Source: an uncultured Granulosicoccaceae bacterium
GTDB lineage: Bacteria > Pseudomonadota > Gammaproteobacteria > Granulosicoccales > Granulosicoccaceae
Reading direction: 5' to 3'
Assembly (NCBI GenBank): GCA_937981955.1
Contig: CALJNA010000044.1
Coordinates: 16,532 to 80,531, forward strand
DNA length: 64,000 nucleotides
The translations under genes were made by a program, and so were the position numbers. Below, one piece after another: positions 56,127-64,000 of the stretch (the first letter of the stretch is position 1; each line of letters opens with the position of its first letter). The notes beneath the pieces were generated by a model. It worked only from the letters and a program-made list of their open reading frames with translations, made no database searches and was not told the origin of the DNA.

Positions 56127-57071
56127 TTAGTTCTTGTCCATGAACTGTTCCATGTTGTCTGGTGTTACCAGTACAAATGGAATGAACACAGACTGATCTA
56201 CATCTTCACCACGTGCCAGACGAAGTGCGGTATCGAGAGAACCAGCACCCTGTCCTGCCGCATCCTGGAATACTGTGGCATCAAGGTCACCGGCTTGCAT
56301 GGATAGCAAAGCATCCTGAGTTGCATCAACACCAACGACAACAACGTCATCCATGCTAATACCGGCCGCTTTCATCGCTTGAATTGCACCGATGGCACTC
56401 TCGTCGTTGTTCGCGAAAATTACATCGAAGTCTTCACCAGAAGAAATCCAGTTGGTGACCAGATCTTGCGCTTGATCACGCTGCCAGTTAGAAGTTTGCT
56501 TATCGACTATTTCGATAAAGTTACACATGTCCATGCCAATAACGTCTTCAACGTCTTTGGTTCTCTGTACTGCGGCTTGATTTGAAAGCTGACCCATTAC
56601 GATATAGCCCTTCGCACCACCACCTTTGCCGGCAGCTCGCAGCATTTTACAAGCTTCAAATGCTGACAATGTGCCACTTTCAATTTCATTTGAAGCAACA
56701 AATGCCTGATTGTCAGGCAGTGTATCCAGATTGATTGGCTGACGGTTTACATAAACCAAAGGGACACCAGCCTCAGCAGCTGCATCTGACATGGCTTGTG
56801 TTGCTGAGGTATCAACCGGTTGAACAATAATCGCATCTACGCCAGATGCAATAAAATTGTTGATTTGATCCAGTTGTCTTGCAACATCGTCAAGTGCATC
56901 TTCTACCTGTACATCAACACCGTCGAGAGAATCAGCGTGGTCGGTTAAACCGGTACGCATGACAGTAGTCCAGACATCGTCGAACAGATAAATAGAAACA
57001 CCAACGGTTTCAGCAACGGCTGTGGTTGACATCAGCCCGAAAAAACCCGCGGCTAAAATTGTCTTTTTCAA
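56127..57071 (-). CDS. periplasmic sugar-binding protein (probable inositol-binding)
   Basis: 314 residues from TTG at 57071. A GGAGG sequence 8 bases upstream of this TTG decides the start; an earlier in-frame TTG at 57086 begins inside that ribosome site. The signal peptide (LKKTILAAGFFGLMSTTAVA) is followed by a type I periplasmic-binding fold (VGVSIYLFDDVWTTVMRTGL, GVDAIIVQPVDTSA, VIFANNDESAIGAIQAMKAA, VVVVGVDATQDAL). Encoded with a CUT2 permease and iol genes, so inositol is the likely ligand. Confidence 0.92.
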   Translation of the reverse strand: MKKTILAAGFFGLMSTTAVAETVGVSIYLFDDVWTTVMRTGLTDHADSLDGVDVQVEDALDDVARQLDQINNFIASGVDAIIVQPVDTSATQAMSDAAAEAGVPLVYVNRQPINLDTLPDNQAFVASNEIESGTLSAFEACKMLRAAGKGGGAKGYIVMGQLSNQAAVQRTKDVEDVIGMDMCNFIEIVDKQTSNWQRDQAQDLVTNWISSGEDFDVIFANNDESAIGAIQAMKAAGISMDDVVVVGVDATQDALLSMQAGDLDATVFQDAAGQGAGSLDTALRLARGEDVDQSVFIPFVLVTPDNMEQFMDKN

Positions 57072-57227
57072 TGGAAAACCCTCCAATTAATGGTTATTTA
57101 AAATACACCGGCCACACTGAACCGGTAAGTACAACTCAGTTAAACACCACTTTTCAGCGTGGCATTTGGTTCTTTTGTCGGGCAACTTGATAAAAAAAGT
57201 TGACCCCACAAATTTTGAATAAATGAC

Positions 57228-58052
57228 TCAAGCCTGTCCAAGCATTGCAGCCATACTCGATTCGATATGTCTAAAACTCTTCAATAATGCAGGCTTCGGG
57301 TCGGCAAGTTCATGCACTTGTGGCGAAAATGCTTCCATCGACACCGGTCCTGAATAACCTTTCGAGTGGAGATCGTTCAACTGTTCCACGTTGTTTAGTA
57401 CGTCTTGAGCATCTACCAGAGCGCGATGTTCATCACGCATATTTTCAATTGATAGGTTTTCTTCCTTCACGCCGGATATATGAACCATGCCTGTGTGTTC
57501 TGGAAACACTTGTTTCTCACCAGCCAGATGATGGTGGAACGTATCGTGAACAAGCTTGAATCTGCTGGAATACTCTAGTTCTTCGACAACCTCCACTACC
57601 TCAGCCTTAAAACGCAACGACGCCTGCGCAAAACCCAATGGTTCGATAAAGCCCTGAACGTTGTTTTCTCTGAGCACCGGTTCCAATCTGACAAGCGTGT
57701 GTCGAAGCGCTTGCATTCGTTGCGCATTATCGCCTCCGGTTCCATCGTTGCTCGGTATTAAACTGATTGCCTCTGCCCCACATTCATTGGCTATTGCAGC
57801 AAGTTTTTCGGTCGCCTGAAACGCACGATCGGACATGTCGTTGAAGGCAGATACCTCTGACAAGGCAAGTATCCGCAAACCTTTGCTTTTTAGTAGTTGC
57901 GCCGCTTCTAACGCCTCTTGTCCGTCAAACAGCTCACCGGTCAGGTCGTTTCTGATTTCAACTCCAATGCAACCTGTTTCAGTAGCCATATCCAGCATTC
58001 TGGCTAAGGAAAATCTGGCCAATGTCATATGATTGAGTGCTTTGTTGAGCAA
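57228..58052 (-). CDS. TIM-barrel sugar isomerase/epimerase, IolI/IolH-like
   Basis: 274 residues, AP endonuclease family 2 fold. The first strand ALNHMTLARFSLARMLDMAT and TGCIGVEIRNDL are typical of inosose isomerase-like proteins; metal residues appear in GFIEPLGF, LVHDTFHHHLAGE, VHISGVKEE and VSMEAF. The conserved LNHMT strand lies before the first ATG (58028), so the TTG at 58052 is preferred. First gene of the transport operon, downstream of the second LacI-type operator. It may interconvert inosose isomers, allowing use of other inositols. Confidence 0.82.
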   Translation of the reverse strand: MLNKALNHMTLARFSLARMLDMATETGCIGVEIRNDLTGELFDGQEALEAAQLLKSKGLRILALSEVSAFNDMSDRAFQATEKLAAIANECGAEAISLIPSNDGTGGDNAQRMQALRHTLVRLEPVLRENNVQGFIEPLGFAQASLRFKAEVVEVVEELEYSSRFKLVHDTFHHHLAGEKQVFPEHTGMVHISGVKEENLSIENMRDEHRALVDAQDVLNNVEQLNDLHSKGYSGPVSMEAFSPQVHELADPKPALLKSFRHIESSMAAMLGQA

Positions 58053-58120
58053 ATCGACTCATGAACCTGACTACGATGCGTAGATTATGCGAGTGCAGAA
58101 CTCAGGTTGCAAGCATTTTT

Positions 58121-58134
58121 TGCAACCGGTTGCA
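58121..58134. promoter_or_regulatory. LacI-type operator upstream of the inositol transport operon
   Basis: Perfect palindrome TGCAACCGGTTGCA, identical over all 14 bp to the one between iolD and iolE. A further half-site GGTTGCAA at 58105-58112 forms an extra inverted repeat with TTGCAACC, so binding here could be extended. It is 69 bp upstream of the isomerase start. Confidence 0.8.
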
Positions 58135-58497
58135 GAAATAGTATGAACTGCAGGTTCTGCCGGAACACTGTCCTGAAAATCAGCTAAACAGGTGCAACTG
58201 GCGCTGACGAGAGCGAAATTCGGTTTTTACCGAACATCTAGACTCAATTGACTTTGACTGACTTTGCTCGTCCAAAAACCAATGCTTATTGCCAACTCAG
58301 TTTATTATTTCCGTCTGGTTAATGATGGCAGCAATTCACCGCTGACTAGATACTACATGGCACAGGTTACTGAAAGCCAAATTAAGTCATGGTCAATATG
58401 TCGCGCTCACCAGGCAAATTGTCTTTTATGGCTCTTAAGTACAAAGCCTAACGACCCTTATCGCATTGACTAAAACCTTGAACACTTTAGTATTAGG

Positions 58498-58521
58498 TCG
58501 TGCTTGTAATGACGAGCACGA
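58498..58521. promoter_or_regulatory. inverted repeat just upstream of pqqA
   Basis: TCGTGCT / AGCACGA, 7 bp each, separated by 10 nt, 31 bp before the pqqA start. It could be a protein-binding site or a 5' leader stem-loop. No factor can be named. Confidence 0.4.
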
Positions 58522-58552
58522 ACTCAATTACCCAAAATCTTTGGAGTCAGCT

Positions 58553-58627
58553 ATGAAGTGGGAAACACCTAAAGCAACAGATATGCGTTTTGGTTTTGAA
58601 ATCACCATGTACTTCGCAAACCGATAA
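58553..58627 (+). CDS. pqqA: PQQ precursor peptide PqqA
   Basis: 24 residues: MKWETPKATDMRFGFEITMY then FANR. The Glu16-x-x-x-Tyr20 pair is the one cross-linked to make pyrroloquinoline quinone, and the spacing is exactly that of known PqqA peptides. A GGAG ribosome site lies 7 bases upstream of the ATG. It precedes pqqBCDE and is separated from pqqB by a terminator-like hairpin. It is too short to be found by ordinary gene-length cut-offs. Confidence 0.97.
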   Translation: MKWETPKATDMRFGFEITMYFANR

Positions 58628-58635
58628 GCGTTTTT

Positions 58636-58678
58636 AATGACAGGCTCTGGTGTTCGTAGGCCAGTGCCTGTCATTTTT
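58636..58678 (+). terminator. attenuator/terminator between pqqA and pqqB
   Basis: Perfect 10-bp stem AATGACAGGC / GCCTGTCATT, extended after one T-T mismatch by CTGG / CCAG, with a 10-nt loop and followed by TTT (five T in total including the stem end). It begins 8 bp after the pqqA stop. This should make the pqqA message more abundant than the enzyme genes. Confidence 0.8.
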
Positions 58679-58796
58679 CAGTCATGTAATGCTCGCTACG
58701 ACCGAATGCTTGATAAAGCACTAATCAAAAATACCGATTACACATTGAGCAATACACATTGAGCATTACAAAATATAACAACCAGTTCCTTATCTT

Positions 58797-59726
58797 TTGA
58801 AATTACATGTTCTTGGTTCGGCAGCAGGTGGCGGTTTTCCACAATGGAATTGCAACTGTCAAATGTGCAATGGCGTCAGGTCGGGACAGATTCAAGCAAC
58901 AGCCAGAACACAGTCCTCAATTGCGATAAGCGATGACGGTATTGACTGGGCGTTGTTCAATACATCTCCAGACATTCTACAACAGCTAAAAGCGTTTCCC
59001 GCAAGCCAACCAGCTCGGCATTTGCGCGACTCAGGCATACAATCCATATTCTTGCTCGATGCCCAAATCGATCATACAACCGGTCTTTTGATGCTGCGGG
59101 AGCACAACAAACCATTAAACCTCTTTACCACCGCACCCGTAAAGGAAGATCTATCCTCTGGCAATCCACTGCTTTCTGTTCTCGATCACTACTGTGGTGT
59201 CAATTGGACCGAGGTTAATTTAGACGGAGACGTTATCAACTTACCTGGCGCAGTTTCTGTCGATATAACTGCAATTCCACTAACCAGTAACGCACCACCC
59301 TACTCTCCGCGTAGAGACAATCCAGTACCCGGCGATACGGTTGGTGTGTTAATGCACGATCGCGTAACGGATAAAAAGCTCTTTTATGCACCCGGTCTTG
59401 GCGAAATAGAGCCAGCCGTATGGGACGCCATGATGCAATCGGATGTTGTACTGGTTGACGGCACAATGTGGACTGATGATGAAATGATCAAAGCCGGCGC
59501 ATCGCAGAAAACCGCAGCATCAATGGGGCACCTGGCACAATCTGGCAGTGGCGGTATGATTGAATGGCTGGACAAACTGCCATCGACCACGCGAAAAGTG
59601 CTGATTCATATAAACAATACCAATCCAATATTAAATAATAGCAGCGCAGAACGAGCACTATTAACGGAGCACGGTATTGAAGTGGCTGAAGACGGTATGA
59701 CAATTTCATTGGAGGTTGATACATGA
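58797..59726 (+). CDS. pqqB: PQQ biosynthesis protein PqqB
   Basis: 309 residues. A metallo-beta-lactamase-fold protein required for PQQ formation, reported to hydroxylate the tyrosine-derived ring. The N-terminus [20 protein letters not shown] is diagnostic and places the start at a TTG (58797) with no clear ribosome site. [14 protein letters not shown] supplies metal ligands. It overlaps pqqC by 4 bp. The weak start behind a hairpin suggests low expression compared with pqqA. Confidence 0.95.
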   Translation: MKLHVLGSAAGGGFPQWNCNCQMCNGVRSGQIQATARTQSSIAISDDGIDWALFNTSPDILQQLKAFPASQPARHLRDSGIQSIFLLDAQIDHTTGLLMLREHNKPLNLFTTAPVKEDLSSGNPLLSVLDHYCGVNWTEVNLDGDVINLPGAVSVDITAIPLTSNAPPYSPRRDNPVPGDTVGVLMHDRVTDKKLFYAPGLGEIEPAVWDAMMQSDVVLVDGTMWTDDEMIKAGASQKTAASMGHLAQSGSGGMIEWLDKLPSTTRKVLIHINNTNPILNNSSAERALLTEHGIEVAEDGMTISLEVDT

Positions 59727-60487
59727 CTAATCAAAACACACCAGAGCTATTGTCAAGAAGCGAGTTTGAAGCCCGTTTGCGTGAACAAGGTAAGGCATAC
59801 CATATTTTCCACCCATTTAACGTCATGTTAAATGAAGGACACGCAACGCAAGCGCAGATACAAGGCTGGGTTGCCAATCGATTTTATTATCAAATTGCCA
59901 TTCCGGTAAAAGACGCAGCCGTCATGTCGAACTGCGATGACCGCGAGGTTCGTCGCGAATGGGTAAAACGAATGATAGATCATGATGGCTGTGATATTCC
60001 CGGTGCTGAAGATGCGGGTGGTATCGAGGCATGGATTCGGCTGGGTACCGCAACAGGCCTGACACGTGAAGAAGTAACCGATTTACGGCATGTTGTTCCC
60101 GGAGTTCGCTTTGCAGTAGATGCCTATGTGGAATTTGCACGAACCAGACCATGGCAGGAATCGGTATGCGCATCACTAACAGAATTATTCGCACCAAAAA
60201 TTCACAAGCAACGCCTCGCAACATGGCCCGAGCACTACCCATGGATTGATTCTGATGGCCTGCTTTATTTTCGTAACAGAGTAACGCAGGCGCGGCGCGA
60301 TGTTGAACACGGACTAAATATCACACTCGATTATTTCAACACCCCAGAGCTGCAGCAAAGAGCGCTTGAAATTTTAAACTTCAAACTCGATGTACTTTGG
60401 CAAATGAACGATGCTATGGCCTTACGCTACGGCTTACCGGATAAAGCAGCAGCACCCGTGAGGCCAAACACAGAGCAGCCGGCATGA
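59723..60487 (+). CDS. pqqC: PQQ synthase (pyrroloquinoline-quinone synthase)
   Basis: 254 residues. A cofactor-free oxidase that carries out the last ring closure and oxidation. It shows [40 protein letters not shown] and [17 protein letters not shown], with the conserved His and Tyr residues of the active site. Overlaps pqqB and pqqD by 4 bp each. Confidence 0.97.
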   Translation: MTNQNTPELLSRSEFEARLREQGKAYHIFHPFNVMLNEGHATQAQIQGWVANRFYYQIAIPVKDAAVMSNCDDREVRREWVKRMIDHDGCDIPGAEDAGGIEAWIRLGTATGLTREEVTDLRHVVPGVRFAVDAYVEFARTRPWQESVCASLTELFAPKIHKQRLATWPEHYPWIDSDGLLYFRNRVTQARRDVEHGLNITLDYFNTPELQQRALEILNFKLDVLWQMNDAMALRYGLPDKAAAPVRPNTEQPA

Positions 60488-60792
60488 GTACTGAATCTAC
60501 GATTTCCATAGACGCTCAGCAAGTTGCATCAGTTGCAAAACCGTACAAGTTGCAATTCGAAAAAGCGCAAGATAGTTGGGTGTTGTTGTATCCGGAAGGC
60601 ATGGTAAAACTCAATGGACCCGCCGGGGAGATATTGCAACGCTGCGATGGTAAGAAAAACATTGAATCGGTTGTCGATGAACTCGAGGCGGCGTTTGAAC
60701 AAAAAGGCCTGCTAAAAGACGTTATCGCATTTCTTGAAATTGCGCTCGACAAGCGATGGGTTGCGCTAAGCGCACCAGTTGAACATGGATAA
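60484..60792 (+). CDS. pqqD: PqqA-binding chaperone PqqD
   Basis: 102 residues. A RiPP recognition element that binds PqqA and presents it to PqqE. Conserved segments are [20 protein letters not shown] and [20 protein letters not shown]. About 20 N-terminal residues precede the fold. Overlaps pqqC by 4 bp and pqqE by 8 bp. Confidence 0.95.
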   Translation: MSTESTISIDAQQVASVAKPYKLQFEKAQDSWVLLYPEGMVKLNGPAGEILQRCDGKKNIESVVDELEAAFEQKGLLKDVIAFLEIALDKRWVALSAPVEHG

Positions 60793-61930
60793 TGCTACAG
60801 ACAGTGTTGGACCGCCACTTTGGCTTCTGTGTGAGCTGACTTACCGATGCCCGCTGCATTGTGTGTTTTGCTATAACCCGGTCAATTTTAACAGTGTTGA
60901 AAACGAGCTGGATACGGAAGGATGGCTGCGAGTGTTAAATCAGAGTCGCGAGCTTGGCAGTGTTCAATGCGGCTTCTCCGGTGGTGAACCCTTACTGAGA
61001 GATGATCTGGAAATTCTGGTGACAGAAGCTCATCAACTTGGCTTCTACACCAATCTGCTTACATCGGGTGTTGGATTGACTGAAGCTCGCACAACTGCCT
61101 TAAAAGAGGCCGGCCTTGATCACATCCAGCTTTCATTTCAGGACTCTACCAAAGAGCTAAACGACTTTCTATCTCACACTAAAACCTTCGACTTGAAACA
61201 CAAGGTTGCCAGGATAATTGCCGACCACGAAATTCCCATGGTGTTGAACTGCGTTATTCATCGTCTGAATATCGACTACATAGAGAATATCATTGAAATG
61301 GCAATCGAATTAGGGGCCGAATGTCTGGAGTTAGCCAACACGCAGTTCTATTCCTGGGCCAAAGTGAATCAAGAGCATTTGCTTCCATCTAAAGAACAGT
61401 TAGTTCGGGCAGAGAAAATAACCAACGAATATCGGGACAAATACTCAGACAAAATCAGGATTATTTTTGTTGTGCCCGATTACTACGAAACCCGACCAAA
61501 GAAATGCATGAACGGCTGGGGAAACGTATTTCTGACCATTAGCCCGGACGGTACAGCACTACCATGCCACACTGCTTCCATGTTGCCGGGCGCCGCGTTT
61601 CCATCAGTCAACGATCACTCTATTGAAGATATCTGGTATCACAGCGAAGGCTTCAATCGCTTTCGTGGCGATGCATGGATGAAGGAACCGTGTCGCTCCT
61701 GTCCGGAAAAAGAAAACGATCTGGGTGGTTGTCGATGTCAGGCTTACATGCTGGCTGGAGACCCTGCTGCTGCCGACCCTGTTTGTGACAAGTCATCCGA
61801 ACACGGGAAAGTACAACAGGCTGTTGAAAAAGCTCAGATACCGGCAGAACAGCAAAAGACAGAGCATCCGCTGGTATTTAGGGATGCGAAATCGTCGCAG
61901 AAGCTTGAGGAAGACGGGGTTGTGTTTTAG
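60785..61930 (+). CDS. pqqE: PqqA peptide cyclase (radical SAM)
   Basis: 381 residues from ATG at 60785; a TTG at 60779 is less likely. The radical SAM motif TYRCPLHCVFCYNP (CxxxCxxC) and the GFSGGEPLLRDDLE strand are present. The C-terminal SPASM region has the auxiliary Fe-S cysteines (PKKCMNGWGNVFLTISPDG, LPCHTAS, PCRSCPEKENDLGGCRCQAY). It forms the Glu-Tyr carbon bond in PqqA. pqqF and pqqG protease genes are not in the window. Confidence 0.96.
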   Translation: MDNATDSVGPPLWLLCELTYRCPLHCVFCYNPVNFNSVENELDTEGWLRVLNQSRELGSVQCGFSGGEPLLRDDLEILVTEAHQLGFYTNLLTSGVGLTEARTTALKEAGLDHIQLSFQDSTKELNDFLSHTKTFDLKHKVARIIADHEIPMVLNCVIHRLNIDYIENIIEMAIELGAECLELANTQFYSWAKVNQEHLLPSKEQLVRAEKITNEYRDKYSDKIRIIFVVPDYYETRPKKCMNGWGNVFLTISPDGTALPCHTASMLPGAAFPSVNDHSIEDIWYHSEGFNRFRGDAWMKEPCRSCPEKENDLGGCRCQAYMLAGDPAAADPVCDKSSEHGKVQQAVEKAQIPAEQQKTEHPLVFRDAKSSQKLEEDGVVF

Positions 61931-61960
61931 GTTTTGTTTTAATTAGTAGCCCACCACCAA

Positions 61961-62785
61961 CTAACTGTCTTTTTCATTGGGCACAATAACTGCCCGATCA
62001 ACCAATGTACCACTTGGATATACCACACACCAATCGTTGATATGCTCATAATCTGGTATGAAAACTAACCTGTTCGCACGATCAGTGGATGATTCTCTGG
62101 CTCTTTTTATGTAGGTTTCTTTAAAAAACCGACGTTCCTTTCCTTTAGGTTTGTAGTCTCTCCCAACCAACTTATAGTCCGAAAAGCGTCTGGTTACAGC
62201 CGGTAGTTTTTCATCAGCAACGATCTCTTCGCAGGTGGTAAAGAAATCGCTCAAATCTTTGGGTAATTTTTTATCATCCCATTCTTTGAATTTGAGTTTT
62301 CCGGAGATTTGCATTGCTTCGTGATACTCTTTTTTGTATTCAGAGCCCAAATTTTCATAAATTCCCGCAACATCGTACATGGTTCTGGAGGCATCACGCT
62401 CGTCTCCAATTCGATACTGAACAATCGCCTCGACATACAGCGCTTCTGCAAATTCTCGCGAGCGTTTCCCAAAACCAGATTTGGTGACCTTTTGTAGCTG
62501 TTTGGAATAAGGTACTGCCTGTCTTGCCTTGTCCTGATTCGCCAGGCTGTAAACAAGGAGCTCTAACGCAATAAATTTTTCATTATGATCAAGCCGCCTG
62601 AAATCGCGAGATTTAACGAGCATGGAAAACGAATCAGCAGCATTTTCATAACGCTTGTCTTCGTATAGATCGATTGAATAGTCAAGCAAGTCGTTGGGGT
62701 TCATGCTGGCATATGCCTGACTAATACAGGGATAGGTAAATAAAATAAATACCAGACAAAGCGCTCGTTTCATCCTGAAATTCAC
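61961..62785 (-). CDS. exported TPR-like protein of unknown function
   Basis: 274 residues from GTG at 62785, which has GGAG 7 bases upstream; an ATG at 62773 is possible. A signal peptide (ALCLVFILFTYPCISQAYA) precedes helical TPR-like repeats (LLDYSIDLYEDKRYENAADS, ALYVEAIVQYRIGDERDASR). The C-terminal ~90 residues are basic and then beta-rich (FIPDYEHINDWCVVYPSGTL), with no recognised family. Periplasmic location is likely. It converges on pqqE, 30 bp apart. Confidence 0.7.
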   Translation of the reverse strand: MNFRMKRALCLVFILFTYPCISQAYASMNPNDLLDYSIDLYEDKRYENAADSFSMLVKSRDFRRLDHNEKFIALELLVYSLANQDKARQAVPYSKQLQKVTKSGFGKRSREFAEALYVEAIVQYRIGDERDASRTMYDVAGIYENLGSEYKKEYHEAMQISGKLKFKEWDDKKLPKDLSDFFTTCEEIVADEKLPAVTRRFSDYKLVGRDYKPKGKERRFFKETYIKRARESSTDRANRLVFIPDYEHINDWCVVYPSGTLVDRAVIVPNEKDS

Positions 62786-62991
62786 GATTTCACTCCATTA
62801 AAATGCTTACTGGGGTTTTTCGGTTATGTGGATACCGGAATGAACATCCGGGTACCTTTTTCTGGAATGTTTTACCAGTTAGTTTGACGCTGATCTCAAA
62901 ACTATGCGTAACTTATTAGGATCATTTGCCTAAGAAATAACTCACACCTGTCGCAGGTCCTATGCGATTCCAACAGTCAAAGCGCCTTCGA

Positions 62992-64000
62992 CTATTTTTT
63001 CAGTTTCAGCTTGCTAAACCAATTGCGCGATGAGTCAACCCAGTTTCTAGTTGCTTTTCGAACGCTCAACCAAAGCCGATAAAAGCGACTCTGTGGTTTG
63101 GACACCTCTGTGTTAGGCAGTCCACTGAAGCCAAGATCGGTTGTGTTATCAAGATCCATCTCAGGAGCATCGTATAATTCCGCCATGGTTACACTGTCCG
63201 GTACCTGCACAGTCTTAGTACCAGGGACAAAGGGGGCCAATGTACGTTCACTACTGGTGGTAAGCTCAGTATAAGATTCGGTTGTTTCCCCAACAGGAAG
63301 CACACTTTCATCGGGCTCGATTGTATGATCGGTTTTGAGCATGCCAGCAATAGAATGCGCTGACTCATCACTACTCTGATGTATCCCCGCTGAATCACCT
63401 GACTCGAGACCCAAGCTGGATTTTGCAGCGACTTCTACAAATACGCTCTTCACAGTTTCAGCGTTGTTGTAACCAGGCTTTTTCGTTGCATCAAATTCAT
63501 GAGCGCTTGCATCGTTAGCAAACGACGATCGCTCGGTATGTGAGTCACTGGCGCTCTCATTTCCTTCGATTGGATCTGCAAAGCTTGCGGATGCATCGAT
63601 AGACAAATCATCAAGCGTTAGATCAAGCTTTGCGAATGCTTCTGCCAGTTCCGCTTCAATCCTCTTAGAGTCCGCCTCAGAAAGCGCCTCTAATTCCGCC
63701 TGTACTGCCGCTTCAGCCTGAAGTCTGGCTTTCTCTTCTGCGAGCGCGTTGGTCATTTTCGCATGCGCCATCGCCTTCGCATCCGCATCCGCAGCAGCAT
63801 CCGCAGCAGCTTTCGCGTCCGCAGCAGCCTTCGCATCCGCAGCAGCTTTCGCATCCGCAGCAGCTTTCGCATCCGCAGCAGCTTTCGCATCCGCAGCAGC
63901 TTTCGCATCCGCAGCAGCCTTCGCATCCGCAGCAGCCTTCGCATCCGCAGCAGCCTTCGCATCCGCAGCAGCCTTCGCATCCGCAGCAGCCTTCGCATCC
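62992..64000 (-). CDS. Ala-rich repeat protein, 5'-truncated
   Basis: The frame runs off the window edge; 335 residues are visible. The N-terminal visible part is tandem AKAAAD hexapeptides, then a charged helical stretch (EEKARLQAEAAVQAELEALS), predicted to form a long alpha-helix like TolA domain II. Residues beyond are acidic, Ser-rich and probably disordered, with the last ~35 basic and aromatic (SRFYRLWLSVRKATRNW). It is not TolA: the C-terminal domain does not match. An internal ATG at 63771 would give only 259 residues, but the repeat continues in frame upstream. Function unknown. Confidence 0.65.
   Translation of the reverse strand, partial: DAKAAADAKAAADAKAAADAKAAADAKAAADAKAAADAKAAADAKAAADAKAAADAKAAADAKAAADAAADADAKAMAHAKMTNALAEEKARLQAEAAVQAELEALSEADSKRIEAELAEAFAKLDLTLDDLSIDASASFADPIEGNESASDSHTERSSFANDASAHEFDATKKPGYNNAETVKSVFVEVAAKSSLGLESGDSAGIHQSSDESAHSIAGMLKTDHTIEPDESVLPVGETTESYTELTTSSERTLAPFVPGTKTVQVPDSVTMAELYDAPEMDLDNTTDLGFSGLPNTEVSKPQSRFYRLWLSVRKATRNWVDSSRNWFSKLKLKK
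63803..64000 (-). repeat. 11 tandem 18-bp units encoding AKAAAD
   Basis: Eleven consecutive units of GATGCGAARGCTGCTGCG (read on the minus strand), differing only at the AAG/AAA position and one GAC for GAT. A partial 12-bp unit at 63791-63802 ends the array, which continues beyond the window. All units keep the reading frame of the Ala-rich protein. Confidence 0.95.

Larger units (their letters stand above)
58053..58552. other. 500-bp control region between the inositol and PQQ loci
   Basis: Divergent region. It holds the LacI-type operator near its left end, a TTCGGT / ACCGAA mini-hairpin (58219-58234) and a 7-bp inverted repeat next to pqqA. A 69-codon rightward frame (58264-58473) is present but shows no recognisable similarity and is not called. 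Confidence 0.5.

Noticed and set aside
57071..57227. A third LacI operator before the sugar-binding protein gene
   Set aside because: Only a short CAACTT / AAGTTG repeat is present; it does not match TGCAACCGGTTGCA.
58264..58473. 69-codon rightward frame upstream of pqqA
   Set aside because: Lies in a control region, with no recognised motif; not distinguishable from a chance frame.
63753..63998. Arg/Leu/Met-rich minus-strand frame across the 18-bp repeats
   Set aside because: It is another frame of the repeat. The frame giving AKAAAD continues into a long protein with normal composition and is preferred.
63803..64000. Possible CRISPR array
   Set aside because: Units are 18 bp, directly adjacent and without spacers; they encode an in-frame peptide repeat.

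Overview
The window looks like chromosomal DNA of a free-living, probably marine, heterotrophic gammaproteobacterium. The best evidence is the block xseA / dksA - gluQ - small membrane protein - CbrA-like kinase - CbrB-like regulator, because dksA-gluQ-cbrA-cbrB is the order known from Pseudomonas. dapC-dapD with a YffB-type gene, guaB-guaA and tsaB with a YoaA-type helicase fit the same group. Genus cannot be fixed by reading. No rRNA, tRNA, insertion sequence, prophage or CRISPR array was seen. Coding density is high.

Layout. 1-5.2 kb: end of an acyltransferase gene, a DCC1/DUF393 thiol oxidoreductase with a DUF1415 gene, lysine and peptidoglycan precursor genes (dapC, dapD), a YffB-like protein, a DMT exporter. 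5.2-12.3 kb: murI, a Kelch/PKD lipoprotein, a NUDIX hydrolase, a phosphopantetheinyl transferase, a GT11 fucosyltransferase, an Lrp regulator, a DUF6356 protein and a glutamine amidotransferase. 12.4-17.5 kb: tsaB, a YoaA-like helicase and three exported proteins (TPR lipoprotein, OmpA lipoprotein, thrombospondin-type-3 protein with a possible C-terminal sorting signal). 17.6-30.9 kb: guaBA, xseA, a DksA with a long histone-H1-like tail, gluQ, the CbrX/A/B-like system with a degenerate AAA+ domain in the regulator, and acs. 31-33.3 kb: msrB-tlpA-VOC operon and a Smr protein.

33.6-39.9 kb is an extracytoplasmic-function island. An ECF sigma/anti-sigma pair is divergent from a CHRD-FnIII protein, two DUF4331-like exported proteins, a TPR membrane protein and a GAF histidine kinase. 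The intergenic region carries two copies of a bipartite element (TGCATCT - 15 nt - TCGTAC) that look like tandem ECF promoters. 39.9-44.9 kb: MscS channel, EEP-family enzyme, GNAT acetyltransferase, MFS transporter.

45-58.1 kb is a nearly complete myo-inositol catabolic and uptake locus. One operon (iolD-iolC-iolB-iolJ plus a hydrolase) runs left, iolE and an inositol dehydrogenase-like gene run right, and a second leftward operon encodes an IolI/IolH-like isomerase, a sugar-binding protein, permease, ATPase, a small membrane protein and a LacI regulator. The same perfect 14-bp palindrome TGCAACCGGTTGCA sits in both control regions, so the LacI protein probably controls the whole locus. iolA is not in the window.

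58.5-61.9 kb is a pqqABCDE cluster. It includes a 24-codon pqqA followed by a strong hairpin with a T-run that should attenuate read-through into pqqB. The window ends with a TPR-like periplasmic protein and a 5'-truncated gene containing 11 tandem 18-bp repeats (Ala-Lys-Ala-Ala-Ala-Asp).
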